Below, piece by piece: positions 1-6,361 of a DNA stretch of 12,376 bases. The stretch's first letter is position 1. Each line of letters begins with the position of its first letter. The notes under the pieces are model-generated. The model was given only the letters and a program-made list of their open reading frames with translations. It was not told the DNA's origin and did not search any database. The stretch lies in contig JACQQT010000021.1 in assembly GCA_016206815.1 (NCBI GenBank), forward strand, positions 1-12,376, given 5' to 3'. Made by a program: the position numbers and the translations under genes. Source of the DNA: Candidatus Omnitrophota bacterium (GTDB taxonomy: Bacteria; Omnitrophota; Omnitrophia; Omnitrophales; Danuiimicrobiaceae).

Positions 1-2
1 AA

Positions 3-31
3 ATTATATTAAATTGGTACTTCGAAGTCAA
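3..31 (-). promoter_or_regulatory. Strong sigma70-type promoter reading off the left edge
   Basis: On the minus strand a -35 box TTGACT (26-31, five of six consensus bases) and a perfect -10 box TATAAT (3-8) are separated by exactly 17 bp (9-25). Transcription would start at or beyond the left edge, so the transcribed gene is outside the window. The promoter lies about 100 bp downstream of the regulator stop codon, pointing the same way. The boxes and spacing are seen directly. Promoter function is inferred, and an AT-rich chance match is possible. Confidence 0.6.
19..28. promoter_or_regulatory. Perfect 10-bp palindrome inside the left-edge promoter
   Basis: ACTTCGAAGT at 19-28 is its own reverse complement. 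It lies in the spacer and overlaps the -35 box (26-31) of the promoter at 3-31. A second palindrome, ACATATGT (31-38), abuts the upstream side of the -35 box. A dimeric repressor site at this position would block RNA polymerase. The symmetry is seen directly and the operator role is only inferred. Palindromes this short also arise by chance. Confidence 0.3.
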
Positions 32-84
32 CATATGTCCTTGTAGTATCGTCACTTTCGTGCATGTTCTTAAACGGGGTCGTC

Positions 85-120
85 CGCAATGCGGGTTCGT
101 CATTGCGAGCGAAGCGTGGC
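85..120. repeat. Inverted repeat with a GTCATTGCGAG-type dispersed-repeat motif
   Basis: CGCAATG (85-91) and CATTGCG (101-107) form a perfect 7-bp inverted repeat around a 9-nt loop. The right arm continues as CATTGCGAGCGAAGCGTGGC (101-120). This resembles, from memory, the short GTCATTGCGAG.GAAGCG repeats scattered through intergenic DNA of several bacteria. Only one copy is present here, so repeat status rests on recall. No T-run follows the hairpin on either strand, which argues against an intrinsic terminator. The rest of 1-132 holds only the left-edge promoter. Confidence 0.4.
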
Positions 121-132
121 ACTGACAGTCTT

Positions 133-777
133 TCAAGCACGTCTAGCGCCGGCGGACAAAAAAGAGGGTGCCGTTGCCAGCAGAAAAGTGCTTTCTTTAT
201 AATGCGGGTTGGAAAAAGAATGAGCAAAAGAACCGTCAAAAAACGCATAATGGCCTTCGCGCACCAAATGGTCTTTCGCCTCAAAGCGAATGCTCAATTT
301 CCCCATAATCACTTGCACAAATACCATCCCTGCCGTCGGCAGGAGGCGACGCTCAATCGAGGCCTCCCCTTTGACAATCACTTTGCCCACAAAAAGGTTG
401 GGGACAAGAGGGGTATAACAAACCACGCGAAAACCACCTTTCGAAAATTCAAGGGTATACTGGCCTTTTTGGGTCCCTGCTGAAAATATCTTTTCCGGCT
501 CTCCTTGCCCTTCCGAAAACAAGGATGCCAGCGAAACACCTAAAGCTCTCGCGATAGCTTCAAGATTCTTGAAGGAAGGCGTCCGAATCCGTCCCTTTTC
601 AATGGCGTCCAGGGTTCCGGGATGCAGGCCGGAACGCCGCGCCAATTCAACGGCCTTCCACCCGATCAGCTTCCGACGAGTCTCTATCACCTCACCCAGC
701 GCTATTTTGGACTTTTTCTTCTTCCCTGCTTTCTCTGCCGTTTTCAATTTCAGCCCTTTCCTAAGAACTCCTTCCAT
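133..777 (-). CDS. HTH (XRE family)-cupin transcriptional regulator
   Basis: The 214-residue product has three parts. First is a lysine-rich tail (residues 1-27, with four lysines in a row at 19-22). Next is an XRE-type helix-turn-helix of about 60 residues (28-86), with the typical run through ELARRSGLHPGTLDAIEKG. Last is a cupin_2-like domain (about 125-203). The second cupin motif is recognisable around G175, H186 and N190, but the first motif lacks the usual HxH metal ligands. The domain may therefore bind a small ligand without metal. This architecture is typical of cytoplasmic one-component repressors; the target and ligand cannot be read from sequence. The ATG at 777 has a weak CAGG ribosome site. 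A TTG at codon 11, preceded by AGGAAAGGG, is an alternative start that would remove part of the tail. The gene lies 79 bp after proS with its own candidate promoter. The last ten or so residues run towards the repeat-like DNA and may be poorly conserved. Confidence 0.85.
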   Translation of the reverse strand: MEGVLRKGLKLKTAEKAGKKKKSKIALGEVIETRRKLIGWKAVELARRSGLHPGTLDAIEKGRIRTPSFKNLEAIARALGVSLASLFSEGQGEPEKIFSAGTQKGQYTLEFSKGGFRVVCYTPLVPNLFVGKVIVKGEASIERRLLPTAGMVFVQVIMGKLSIRFEAKDHLVREGHYAFFDGSFAHSFSNPHYKESTFLLATAPSFLSAGARRA

Positions 778-800
778 CGTTGCCTGAAAAACTGCCTACA

Positions 801-820
801 AGTCTAACCGAGTTTAACCT
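801..820. repeat. 10-bp tandem direct repeat, possible operator
   Basis: AGTCTAACCG (801-810) is followed immediately by AGTTTAACCT (811-820), identical at eight of ten positions. The unit is about one helical turn, so two protein subunits could bind on the same DNA face. The repeat covers the candidate -10 and most of the spacer upstream of the HTH-cupin gene, where a repressor would act. It sits inside a wider imperfect dyad (794-827) with GCCT and AGGC ends. The repeats are seen directly; autoregulation is inferred. Confidence 0.35.
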
Positions 821-829
821 GTAAGGCAA
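801..829 (-). promoter_or_regulatory. Candidate promoter of the HTH-cupin regulator
   Basis: The minus strand carries TTGCCT (824-829) and TAGACT (801-806), each four of six consensus bases, with a 17-bp spacer. Both lie in the 79-bp gap after proS, and the -10 box is 23 bp from the regulator ATG. That would leave a 5' leader of only about 16 nt. A weak match is common by chance, so the spacing and position are the main support. Read-through from the proS operon is the alternative, because no terminator is visible after proS. Confidence 0.4.
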
Positions 830-856
830 ATCCCTAAGGCCAAAAACTTCGCCATT

Positions 857-2569
857 TTACCGGGAGATTTCTCTTAAAATGGATTGGAGTTTGGGGAGTA
901 ATTCTTTTCGCTCGATCATGCCGCTTTGAAGGGTGCATCTCGTTTTGACTTCCAGATCGCCATTCTTCAAATTCCGGTCACTCACAATCACCTGAAGCGG
1001 GCTTCCGATCAAATCCGCATCGTTAAACTTCACGCCGGCCCTCTCATCGCGGTTATCATAAAGCACATCGCAGCCGGCTTCGGAAAGTTCGCGATAAATT
1101 TCATCTGCCGCGCTGCTCGTTTTTTCCTCACGCTGGTTGACCGTCACCAAATGAACCGGATAGGGCGCCGCCGAAACAGGCCATTTGATTCCCTTCTCGT
1201 CGTGATGCTGTTCCACAATGGCGGCCAAGATTCGGTTCAAACCCAGGCCGTAACAGCCCATGACCATCGGATAATCTTTCCCGTCACGGCCGCGATAACA
1301 ACCGGCAAACGGTTTGGTGTAACGAGTCCCCAATTTGAAGACATGACCGACTTCCATGGCCGTCACCAGCGAAAGTTTGCCGCCGCACTCCCCGCACGCA
1401 TCTCCTTCTTGTACGTATCGAATATCGGCAACCTGATCCGGCTGAAAATCACGATCCACGTTCACATGCCGAAGATGTTGATCTTTTCGATTTGCCCCCG
1501 CGACAAAATCACTTCCCGAGATCAAGTCACCGTCCGCAATCATTTTCACATTTTTTAGTCCCACCGGACCCGTAAAACCGACCGGCGCTTGGCTCGCGCG
1601 TTCAATTTCATCCGGCCTCGCCAATCGAATTTCCTGTGCCCCCAATAATTTTCTTAATTTTCCTTCGTGGACTTCGTGGTCCCCTCTCACGCAAGCCGCG
1701 ACCGGTTTTCCATCCGCAACATAGAAAATGGTTTTGATTAATTGATCGGGTTTTAAACGAAATGAATTTGAAATTTCCTCGATCGTTTTCAGATTGGGCG
1801 TATCGAATGCCTCCAACTTTCTGGAGGAGGCTCGAGGTTTGGTTTTGGGAATTGCCCGCGCCGCAATATCCCGGCTCGCCAAGTAATGACATCCCTCGCA
1901 GGTTGCGATCCGGTCTTCTCCGTAAGGCGAGCGCACCATAAATTCATGAGACATGTTCCCGCCCATGATTCCCGGATCGGCTGCCACGGAATCCACCGCG
2001 AGCCCCAGCCGTTTGAAAATTCTAAGATACGTGTCGTACATCAGCTGATAATTTTTCTCAAGGCCCGCTTCATCCACATCAAAGCTATAGGCATCTTTCA
2101 TGATAAATTCTTTCGTGCGGATGATCCCAAAACGCGGCCTGACTTCGTCTCTAAATTTCGTTTGAATCTGATAGAGAATTTTCGGAAGGGCTTGATACGT
2201 TTTAAAATAAGCGGCGGCTAATTCGGTGACGACTTCCTCGTGCGTCGGCCCTAACACAAATTCCTGATCCGACCGATTCCGAAACGCGATCTTATCGGCT
2301 CCCAACGTTTCATAACGGCCGCTCTGTTTCCAAATTTCTGCGGGTTGGAGCGCGGGGAGCAGAAGTTCAAGCGCACCTGAGCGGTTCATTTCTTCCCGGA
2401 CAATCTCGGAGATTCGCTGTAAAACTTTGAGTCCCAGCGGCAGATAACTGTAAATCCCGGAAGAAAGTTTTCGAATAAACCCCGCTTTTAAAAGCAGCTG
2501 ATGACTGGTGGCTTCGGCTTCTTTTGCCACTTCGCGGAGAGTCGGAATTAACGTATCGGTCCAACGCAT
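857..2569 (-). CDS. proS: Proline--tRNA ligase, bacterial type with editing domain
   Basis: This cytoplasmic class II enzyme charges tRNA-Pro with proline. At 570 residues it has the usual bacterial length. Visible elements in order are motif 1 near GIYSYLPLG (38-46), the TxE loop GPTHEE (107-112), motif 2 from FRDEVRPRFG with R140, an insertion editing domain (about 225-385), motif 3 around GCYGLGLNR (438-446), and the anticodon-binding domain (about 470-570). The editing lysine K279 lies in LIKTIFY, at the position known from the E. coli enzyme. CxxC pairs at C224/C227 and C392/C395 flank the editing domain and could form a zinc site. I recall such pairs in many bacterial homologues. The ATG lies 12 bp after the rseP stop with AAAGGG six bases upstream, and the N-terminus aligns with known enzymes. 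It is the last gene of the run. No convincing hairpin terminator follows. Confidence 0.97.
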   Translation of the reverse strand: MRWTDTLIPTLREVAKEAEATSHQLLLKAGFIRKLSSGIYSYLPLGLKVLQRISEIVREEMNRSGALELLLPALQPAEIWKQSGRYETLGADKIAFRNRSDQEFVLGPTHEEVVTELAAAYFKTYQALPKILYQIQTKFRDEVRPRFGIIRTKEFIMKDAYSFDVDEAGLEKNYQLMYDTYLRIFKRLGLAVDSVAADPGIMGGNMSHEFMVRSPYGEDRIATCEGCHYLASRDIAARAIPKTKPRASSRKLEAFDTPNLKTIEEISNSFRLKPDQLIKTIFYVADGKPVAACVRGDHEVHEGKLRKLLGAQEIRLARPDEIERASQAPVGFTGPVGLKNVKMIADGDLISGSDFVAGANRKDQHLRHVNVDRDFQPDQVADIRYVQEGDACGECGGKLSLVTAMEVGHVFKLGTRYTKPFAGCYRGRDGKDYPMVMGCYGLGLNRILAAIVEQHHDEKGIKWPVSAAPYPVHLVTVNQREEKTSSAADEIYRELSEAGCDVLYDNRDERAGVKFNDADLIGSPLQVIVSDRNLKNGDLEVKTRCTLQSGMIERKELLPKLQSILREISR

Positions 2570-2581
2570 GATAGAAGCCCT

Positions 2582-3691
2582 TTATCCAACCGAAAAGAAA
2601 AATGACTTGAGTTGATCAATCGCACCGATATTGATTAAATCGTTATAAACGACGAGCACCATCAGCACCATCAAAAAATAAAATCCGAACTGGGTCAAGC
2701 GTTCCTGGACTGAAATACTGACCGCTTTTCTGCGGATGACCTCCACCAGAAGAAAAAACAGGTGCCCGCCGTCAAGCGCCGGAATGGGAAGCAAATTAAT
2801 CACGGCTAAAGAAACGCTCAAGACGGCGGTAAATTGCAGTAACGTGACCCATCCCATTTGTGCGGCGCTTCCTGCCATCGAAATAATGCCGATCGGCCCG
2901 CTGATGGTTTTTAAAGACAATTGCCCCGTCACCAACCGAAAAAGCGCTTCACACGTTAGCAAAGTTAATTTCCACTCGTATTCGGCTCCTTTTACGAGAG
3001 CCTCTTTCAATCCATAACGCTCGACTGAAAATTCCTCAGACGGCTTAATCCCGATTCGGGGAACCCTCCTCGCTTGGCCAAAAATATCCTTTCCTTCTTC
3101 AAGCTGCGGTGTCACCCGGACCTGCTCAAGCTTTCCGTCACGAAGGACGGAAAATTCAAGCGGTTCTCCCTGAGTATTTAAAATGGCAAGAGACATCTCC
3201 TGCCAATTCTGAATCTTGGTCCCGTTCACTGCGGTGACCCGGTCACCCGCTTTGAGACCGCTGGCCTCAGCGGGATAACCTTCCAGAAATCCTCCTACGA
3301 CGGCCGAAATCACCGGACGGCCCGCCAGCATCACGGACACAAAAAGAAAATAAGCGAATAAAAAATTCATGGCAACGCCCGCGACCAAAATCAAAAAACG
3401 ATTCCACTGCGACGCGGATAAATAATCGCGGGTGTCCGACGCACCGCGCTTTTCAACCTCTTCGCTCGTCTCTCCCATGGGTTTCACAAAACCGCCGAAC
3501 GGGATGAGTGAGATGACATAGCGCGTTTCTTTGCCCTGCCAATTGAAAAGCTCCGGGCCAAATCCAATCGAAAATTTTTCGACCCCGACCCCCACCAAAC
3601 GGCATGCCAGGAAATGCCCCAGTTCGTGAATGAAAATGAGAACGCCGAGGGTCACAACGGTTGGGATGATTTGCGCCAACAAATTACTCAT
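2582..3691 (-). CDS. rseP: RIP metalloprotease RseP, site-2 protease family
   Basis: This membrane zinc protease cuts transmembrane substrates, classically anti-sigma factors in envelope stress, after a first cut by another protease. The 369-residue product shows HELGH with H22, E23 and H26 in the first membrane helix, a hydrophobic segment near 98-122, one PDZ domain (about 127-200), and the LDG zinc motif with D307 in NLLPIPALDGG. A last hydrophobic segment is near 335-350. The ATG at 3691 is chosen because GGAG lies four bases upstream and the protein then begins just before the first helix. An in-frame ATG at 3727 would add 12 non-helical residues and lengthen the overlap with dxr. With the chosen start, the dxr stop lies inside ATGAGTAA, an 8-bp overlap that suggests translational coupling. 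A single PDZ domain, rather than the two of E. coli RseP, is the form common outside Proteobacteria. Confidence 0.95.
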   Translation of the reverse strand: MSNLLAQIIPTVVTLGVLIFIHELGHFLACRLVGVGVEKFSIGFGPELFNWQGKETRYVISLIPFGGFVKPMGETSEEVEKRGASDTRDYLSASQWNRFLILVAGVAMNFLFAYFLFVSVMLAGRPVISAVVGGFLEGYPAEASGLKAGDRVTAVNGTKIQNWQEMSLAILNTQGEPLEFSVLRDGKLEQVRVTPQLEEGKDIFGQARRVPRIGIKPSEEFSVERYGLKEALVKGAEYEWKLTLLTCEALFRLVTGQLSLKTISGPIGIISMAGSAAQMGWVTLLQFTAVLSVSLAVINLLPIPALDGGHLFFLLVEVIRRKAVSISVQERLTQFGFYFLMVLMVLVVYNDLINIGAIDQLKSFFFSVG

Positions 3692-4826
3692 AACGCTCCG
3701 CTTTGCCGCAAGCCCAGCGATCGGCATCCAGAATCTGAGCGAGAGACGGATTCTTCACCGGCCGGTGAGAGGCCATCACCCGTTCGATCACTTTCGGAAT
3801 TTGTGAGAAGGGAAGCGACCCGCCGAGAAACCTCTGAACGGCCACTTCGTTGGCTGCGTTCAGAACTGCGGGCATGGTTCCGCCCCGGCGTTTTGCCTCG
3901 TAGCCGAGCGCAAGACAAGGAAAGCGTTTCAAATCCGGCTGATAAAAATGAAACGATTTCACGCTTGCTAAATTGAGGCTCGGAATTGAATTTTGAAATC
4001 GGTGAGGATAACTTAACGCATATTGAATCGGCAGGCGCATATCGGTAATGCCCAACTGCGCCAGCTGAGACCCGTCCACAAATTCAATTAACGCATGCAC
4101 CACGGCTTCCGGATGGATCACGACATCGACTTGGTCCACGGAAACGTCAAAAAGATTCGCTGCTTCAATGACTTCCAACCCCTTGTTCATCAACGTCGCA
4201 GAATCAATCGTAATCTTGGGCCCCATTTTCCAGCGGGGATGCCGGAGCGCCTCGCGGCTGGTCACTTTCCTGAAATCAACCTTGCGGTTAAAAAACGGCC
4301 CGCCGGAAGAAGTTAAAATCAGTTTCTTAACCGTTGCTTTTGAGCGGCCCTCTAAGCACTGCCATAAACCTGAATGCTCACTGTCAATCGGAATCAGTCT
4401 TCCGCCGCTTCGGCCGGCTTTTCGGCGCAGGAGTTCACCGGCCATCACCAGCGGTTCTTTGTTGGCAATCGCCACCACTTTGCCCGCTTCCACCGCAGCT
4501 AAAAGAGGCTTGAGGCCGACGGCTCCTACCATTGCAAAAACGATCTGTTCCGCACGAAGAAACGTGCTGACGGTCACCAACCCGTCAATTCCGGTCACCA
4601 CACGGATACCCAGAGGCTTTAATTTCCGTTCCAACCAACCCGCGTTTTGCGATTCAAAAAGGCAAACGATATGGGGGCGAAATTTCTTTGCCTGCTCAAA
4701 AAGCAAGCGCACATTTTGCTTTGCGGCAAGCGCCACGACACAGAGTTCTCCGGAATGCGCTTCCACCACACGGAGCGTATTCACGCCGATTGAGCCGGTC
4801 GACCCGATAATCGCAATTTTCTTCAT
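3684..4826 (-). CDS. dxr: 1-deoxy-D-xylulose 5-phosphate reductoisomerase
   Basis: The enzyme rearranges and reduces 1-deoxy-D-xylulose 5-phosphate to 2-C-methyl-D-erythritol 4-phosphate with NADPH, the committed step of the non-mevalonate isoprenoid route. The 380-residue length is typical. The NADPH loop GSTGSIG is at residues 8-14. The metal-binding D148 and E150 occur in IDSEHS, H196 in HPRWKMG, and N214, K215 and E218 in LMNKGLEVIEA, matching the E. coli active-site set. The flap after the metal site reads HSGLWQ instead of the commoner HNAIFQ or HSAIFQ, a mild substitution. The ATG is one base after the cdsA stop (TGAGATG). The product feeds isopentenyl diphosphate synthesis and hence the prenyl donors used by UppS two genes upstream. 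The organism therefore makes isoprenoids by the MEP pathway. Confidence 0.97.
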   Translation of the reverse strand: MKKIAIIGSTGSIGVNTLRVVEAHSGELCVVALAAKQNVRLLFEQAKKFRPHIVCLFESQNAGWLERKLKPLGIRVVTGIDGLVTVSTFLRAEQIVFAMVGAVGLKPLLAAVEAGKVVAIANKEPLVMAGELLRRKAGRSGGRLIPIDSEHSGLWQCLEGRSKATVKKLILTSSGGPFFNRKVDFRKVTSREALRHPRWKMGPKITIDSATLMNKGLEVIEAANLFDVSVDQVDVVIHPEAVVHALIEFVDGSQLAQLGITDMRLPIQYALSYPHRFQNSIPSLNLASVKSFHFYQPDLKRFPCLALGYEAKRRGGTMPAVLNAANEVAVQRFLGGSLPFSQIPKVIERVMASHRPVKNPSLAQILDADRWACGKAERYE

Positions 4827-4827
4827 C

Positions 4828-5634
4828 TCACCAGCTCAGCCCTTGGATAGTCGTTAAATAATAATAAGCCACGGGAATCGTCAGCAAAAGGCTGTCAATC
4901 ACATCTAAAATGCCCCCGAGCCCCGGAATATTTCCGGAGTCTTTCACCCCGGCATCCCGCTTCAGGAGACTTTCCGCCAAATCACCCAACTGCCCTAAAA
5001 TTCCGAATAAAGCTCCCAAAATCGCCAAATCCAAAATGGGAACGTGGGTTAAATAGGTTTTGGACAAAAGTGATAAAAGGAAAGTGAATGAAAACCCTGC
5101 GACCGCACCTTCTACCGACTTATTGGGACTCACGTGGACGATATACTTATGTTTTCCGTAACTTTTCCCCACAAAATAAGCGGCGGCATCTCCTGCTTTC
5201 ACAATCAAAATGAGATAAAAAACCCACAGCGGACCATGATCCAACGCGCGAATCTTCGTCAAAAAGGAAAAAAACCAAGCGACATAAACCAGCCCGAACA
5301 ACGTGAGCGCCGAACTGACGATGGCATTGTCTTTCATGCGCCGGTGAAAATTGAAAATAAACAAACACAAAACCGCGACGGTTAAAATCACGGCTTCGCC
5401 CGGGAAATATCGTTGAAGCGGCAGAAGCGCTCCAAAAAATAAGCCCAGATAACGATTAATAAAAAAACCTTTTTGCTCGGCCATTCGAAAATATTCAAGC
5501 AAACCAAGGATCACAAAAACTTCCGTAAAAAGCGTGAAGATCCAGGCCGGCGACCAAAAAATCGCGTAGATTGCCGCGCCGATAAAGACCGCTGACCAAC
5601 TCAATCGTTTCCCAAGTTGTCTGAAATCAATCAT
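4828..5634 (-). CDS. cdsA: Phosphatidate cytidylyltransferase, variant signature
   Basis: This integral membrane enzyme joins phosphatidic acid and CTP to give CDP-diacylglycerol, the precursor of bacterial phospholipids. The 268 residues form a series of hydrophobic segments (roughly 14-48, 62-97, 106-127, 136-150, 178-190, 201-215 and 248-262). The C-terminal half keeps the family's conserved blocks: K..D..AY..G..YGK near 146-161, SPNKSVEG (169-176), and SLLKRDAGVKDSGNIPGLGG (222-241), then ILDVIDS. Two signature positions differ from the usual PGHGG...DR: residue 239 is Leu rather than His and residue 245 is Val rather than Arg. The metal-associated acidic residues D232, D244 and D247 remain. 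I recall the PGLGG/LDVxDS form in Planctomycetes-like lineages. The ATG overlaps the uppS stop by 8 bp (ATGATTGA) and has an AGGCGG site upstream. Confidence 0.93.
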   Translation of the reverse strand: MIDFRQLGKRLSWSAVFIGAAIYAIFWSPAWIFTLFTEVFVILGLLEYFRMAEQKGFFINRYLGLFFGALLPLQRYFPGEAVILTVAVLCLFIFNFHRRMKDNAIVSSALTLFGLVYVAWFFSFLTKIRALDHGPLWVFYLILIVKAGDAAAYFVGKSYGKHKYIVHVSPNKSVEGAVAGFSFTFLLSLLSKTYLTHVPILDLAILGALFGILGQLGDLAESLLKRDAGVKDSGNIPGLGGILDVIDSLLLTIPVAYYYLTTIQGLSW

Positions 5635-6361
5635 GATCCGCCTGAATCGCTTCCGTTCGCCCGAACCGGCGTTCCCGTTTCTGATATTCCTGAATGGCTT
5701 TCAAAAAGTCTTCCCGCTTAAAATCCGGCCAGTATTTTTCGCTCACATAAATTTCGGAATAGGAAATCTGCCAAAGCAAAAAATTACTGATTCGAAGTTC
5801 GCCGCTGGTTCGAATTAAAAGATCCGGATCCGGCATGTCCCGCGTATAAAGCGCTTTTGCCAAATGAGATTCGTCGATTTCCGAAACCTCGAGTCGGCCC
5901 GCCTTTACACTTTCACACAAACATCTTGCCGCATCCGTAATCTCAATCCGGCTTGAATAATTGAGCGCCAGCGTGAGGACTAAATCACGGTTGTGTTCGC
6001 TTTGTTTGATGTTCCGCTTGATTTTTTCCTGGATTTCTTTCGGAAGTTGGTCGATCCTGCCGATCACGTTAAATTTGACGCCGCCTTTTTCTAATTCCTG
6101 CAATTCGGAATCCAAATATTGAGAAAGAAGTTTCATCAAAAAATCAACTTCCGGCCTCGGACGGGCCCAATTTTCCTTCGAAAAAGCGTAGAGCGTCAAA
6201 AAACGGATTTTCAGTTCGCGCGCCGCCTGGATAATCTCGCGAATGGTTTCGACGCCCTGCTGGTGGCCTTGAACTCTCAACAAGCCGCGTTCTTGCGCCC
6301 AGCGGCCGTTTCCGTCCATAATGATTGCGACATGCTGCGGAATGTTACCGGTAGCGGCCAT
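5627..6361 (-). CDS. uppS: Isoprenyl transferase, likely undecaprenyl diphosphate synthase
   Basis: This cis-prenyltransferase adds isopentenyl diphosphate units to farnesyl diphosphate, giving the C55 lipid carrier for peptidoglycan and other envelope polymers. The 244 residues match the family. The catalytic aspartate is D16 in MDGNGRWA. H33 lies in the GH turn, and YAFSKENW follows at 58-65. The C-terminal signature RTSGELRISNFLLWQ (184-198) supplies the diphosphate-binding R184, R190 and S192. NYSSR (134-138) replaces the commoner NYGGR or NYGSR. No other Met precedes the catalytic motif, so the ATG at 6361 is firm and the gene overlaps purA by 17 bp. It has no clear ribosome site, so translation is probably coupled to purA. 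Chain length cannot be read from sequence, so a shorter polyprenol product is possible. Confidence 0.96.
   Translation of the reverse strand: MAATGNIPQHVAIIMDGNGRWAQERGLLRVQGHQQGVETIREIIQAARELKIRFLTLYAFSKENWARPRPEVDFLMKLLSQYLDSELQELEKGGVKFNVIGRIDQLPKEIQEKIKRNIKQSEHNRDLVLTLALNYSSRIEITDAARCLCESVKAGRLEVSEIDESHLAKALYTRDMPDPDLLIRTSGELRISNFLLWQISYSEIYVSEKYWPDFKREDFLKAIQEYQKRERRFGRTEAIQADHD

Noticed and set aside
85..107. Stem-loop considered as a rho-independent terminator for the regulator gene
   Set aside because: The stem has only 7 bp and no T-run follows it on the minus strand. A repeat-like origin fits better.
9..284. Minus-strand open frame of 91 codons at the left end
   Set aside because: Most of it overlaps the HTH-cupin gene in another frame, and the rest covers repeat-like DNA and the left-edge promoter, so it is unlikely to be a gene.
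830..856. Possible terminator just after proS
   Set aside because: Only a 3-bp GGC/GCC stem around a T-rich loop can be drawn, which is too weak to support termination.
926..1558. Plus-strand open frame of 210 codons inside proS
   Set aside because: It is antisense to a well-matched proS, shows no recognisable motif, and has an amino-acid composition typical of a reverse-frame shadow.
3692..3727. Longer start for rseP at 3727
   Set aside because: The internal ATG at 3691 has GGAG four bases upstream and gives the usual short lead before the HExxH helix.
4168..4857. Plus-strand open frame of 229 codons across dxr and the end of cdsA
   Set aside because: It lies antisense to conserved dxr residues, is rich in Ser, Thr, Arg and Pro with no domain, and has no ribosome site worth noting.
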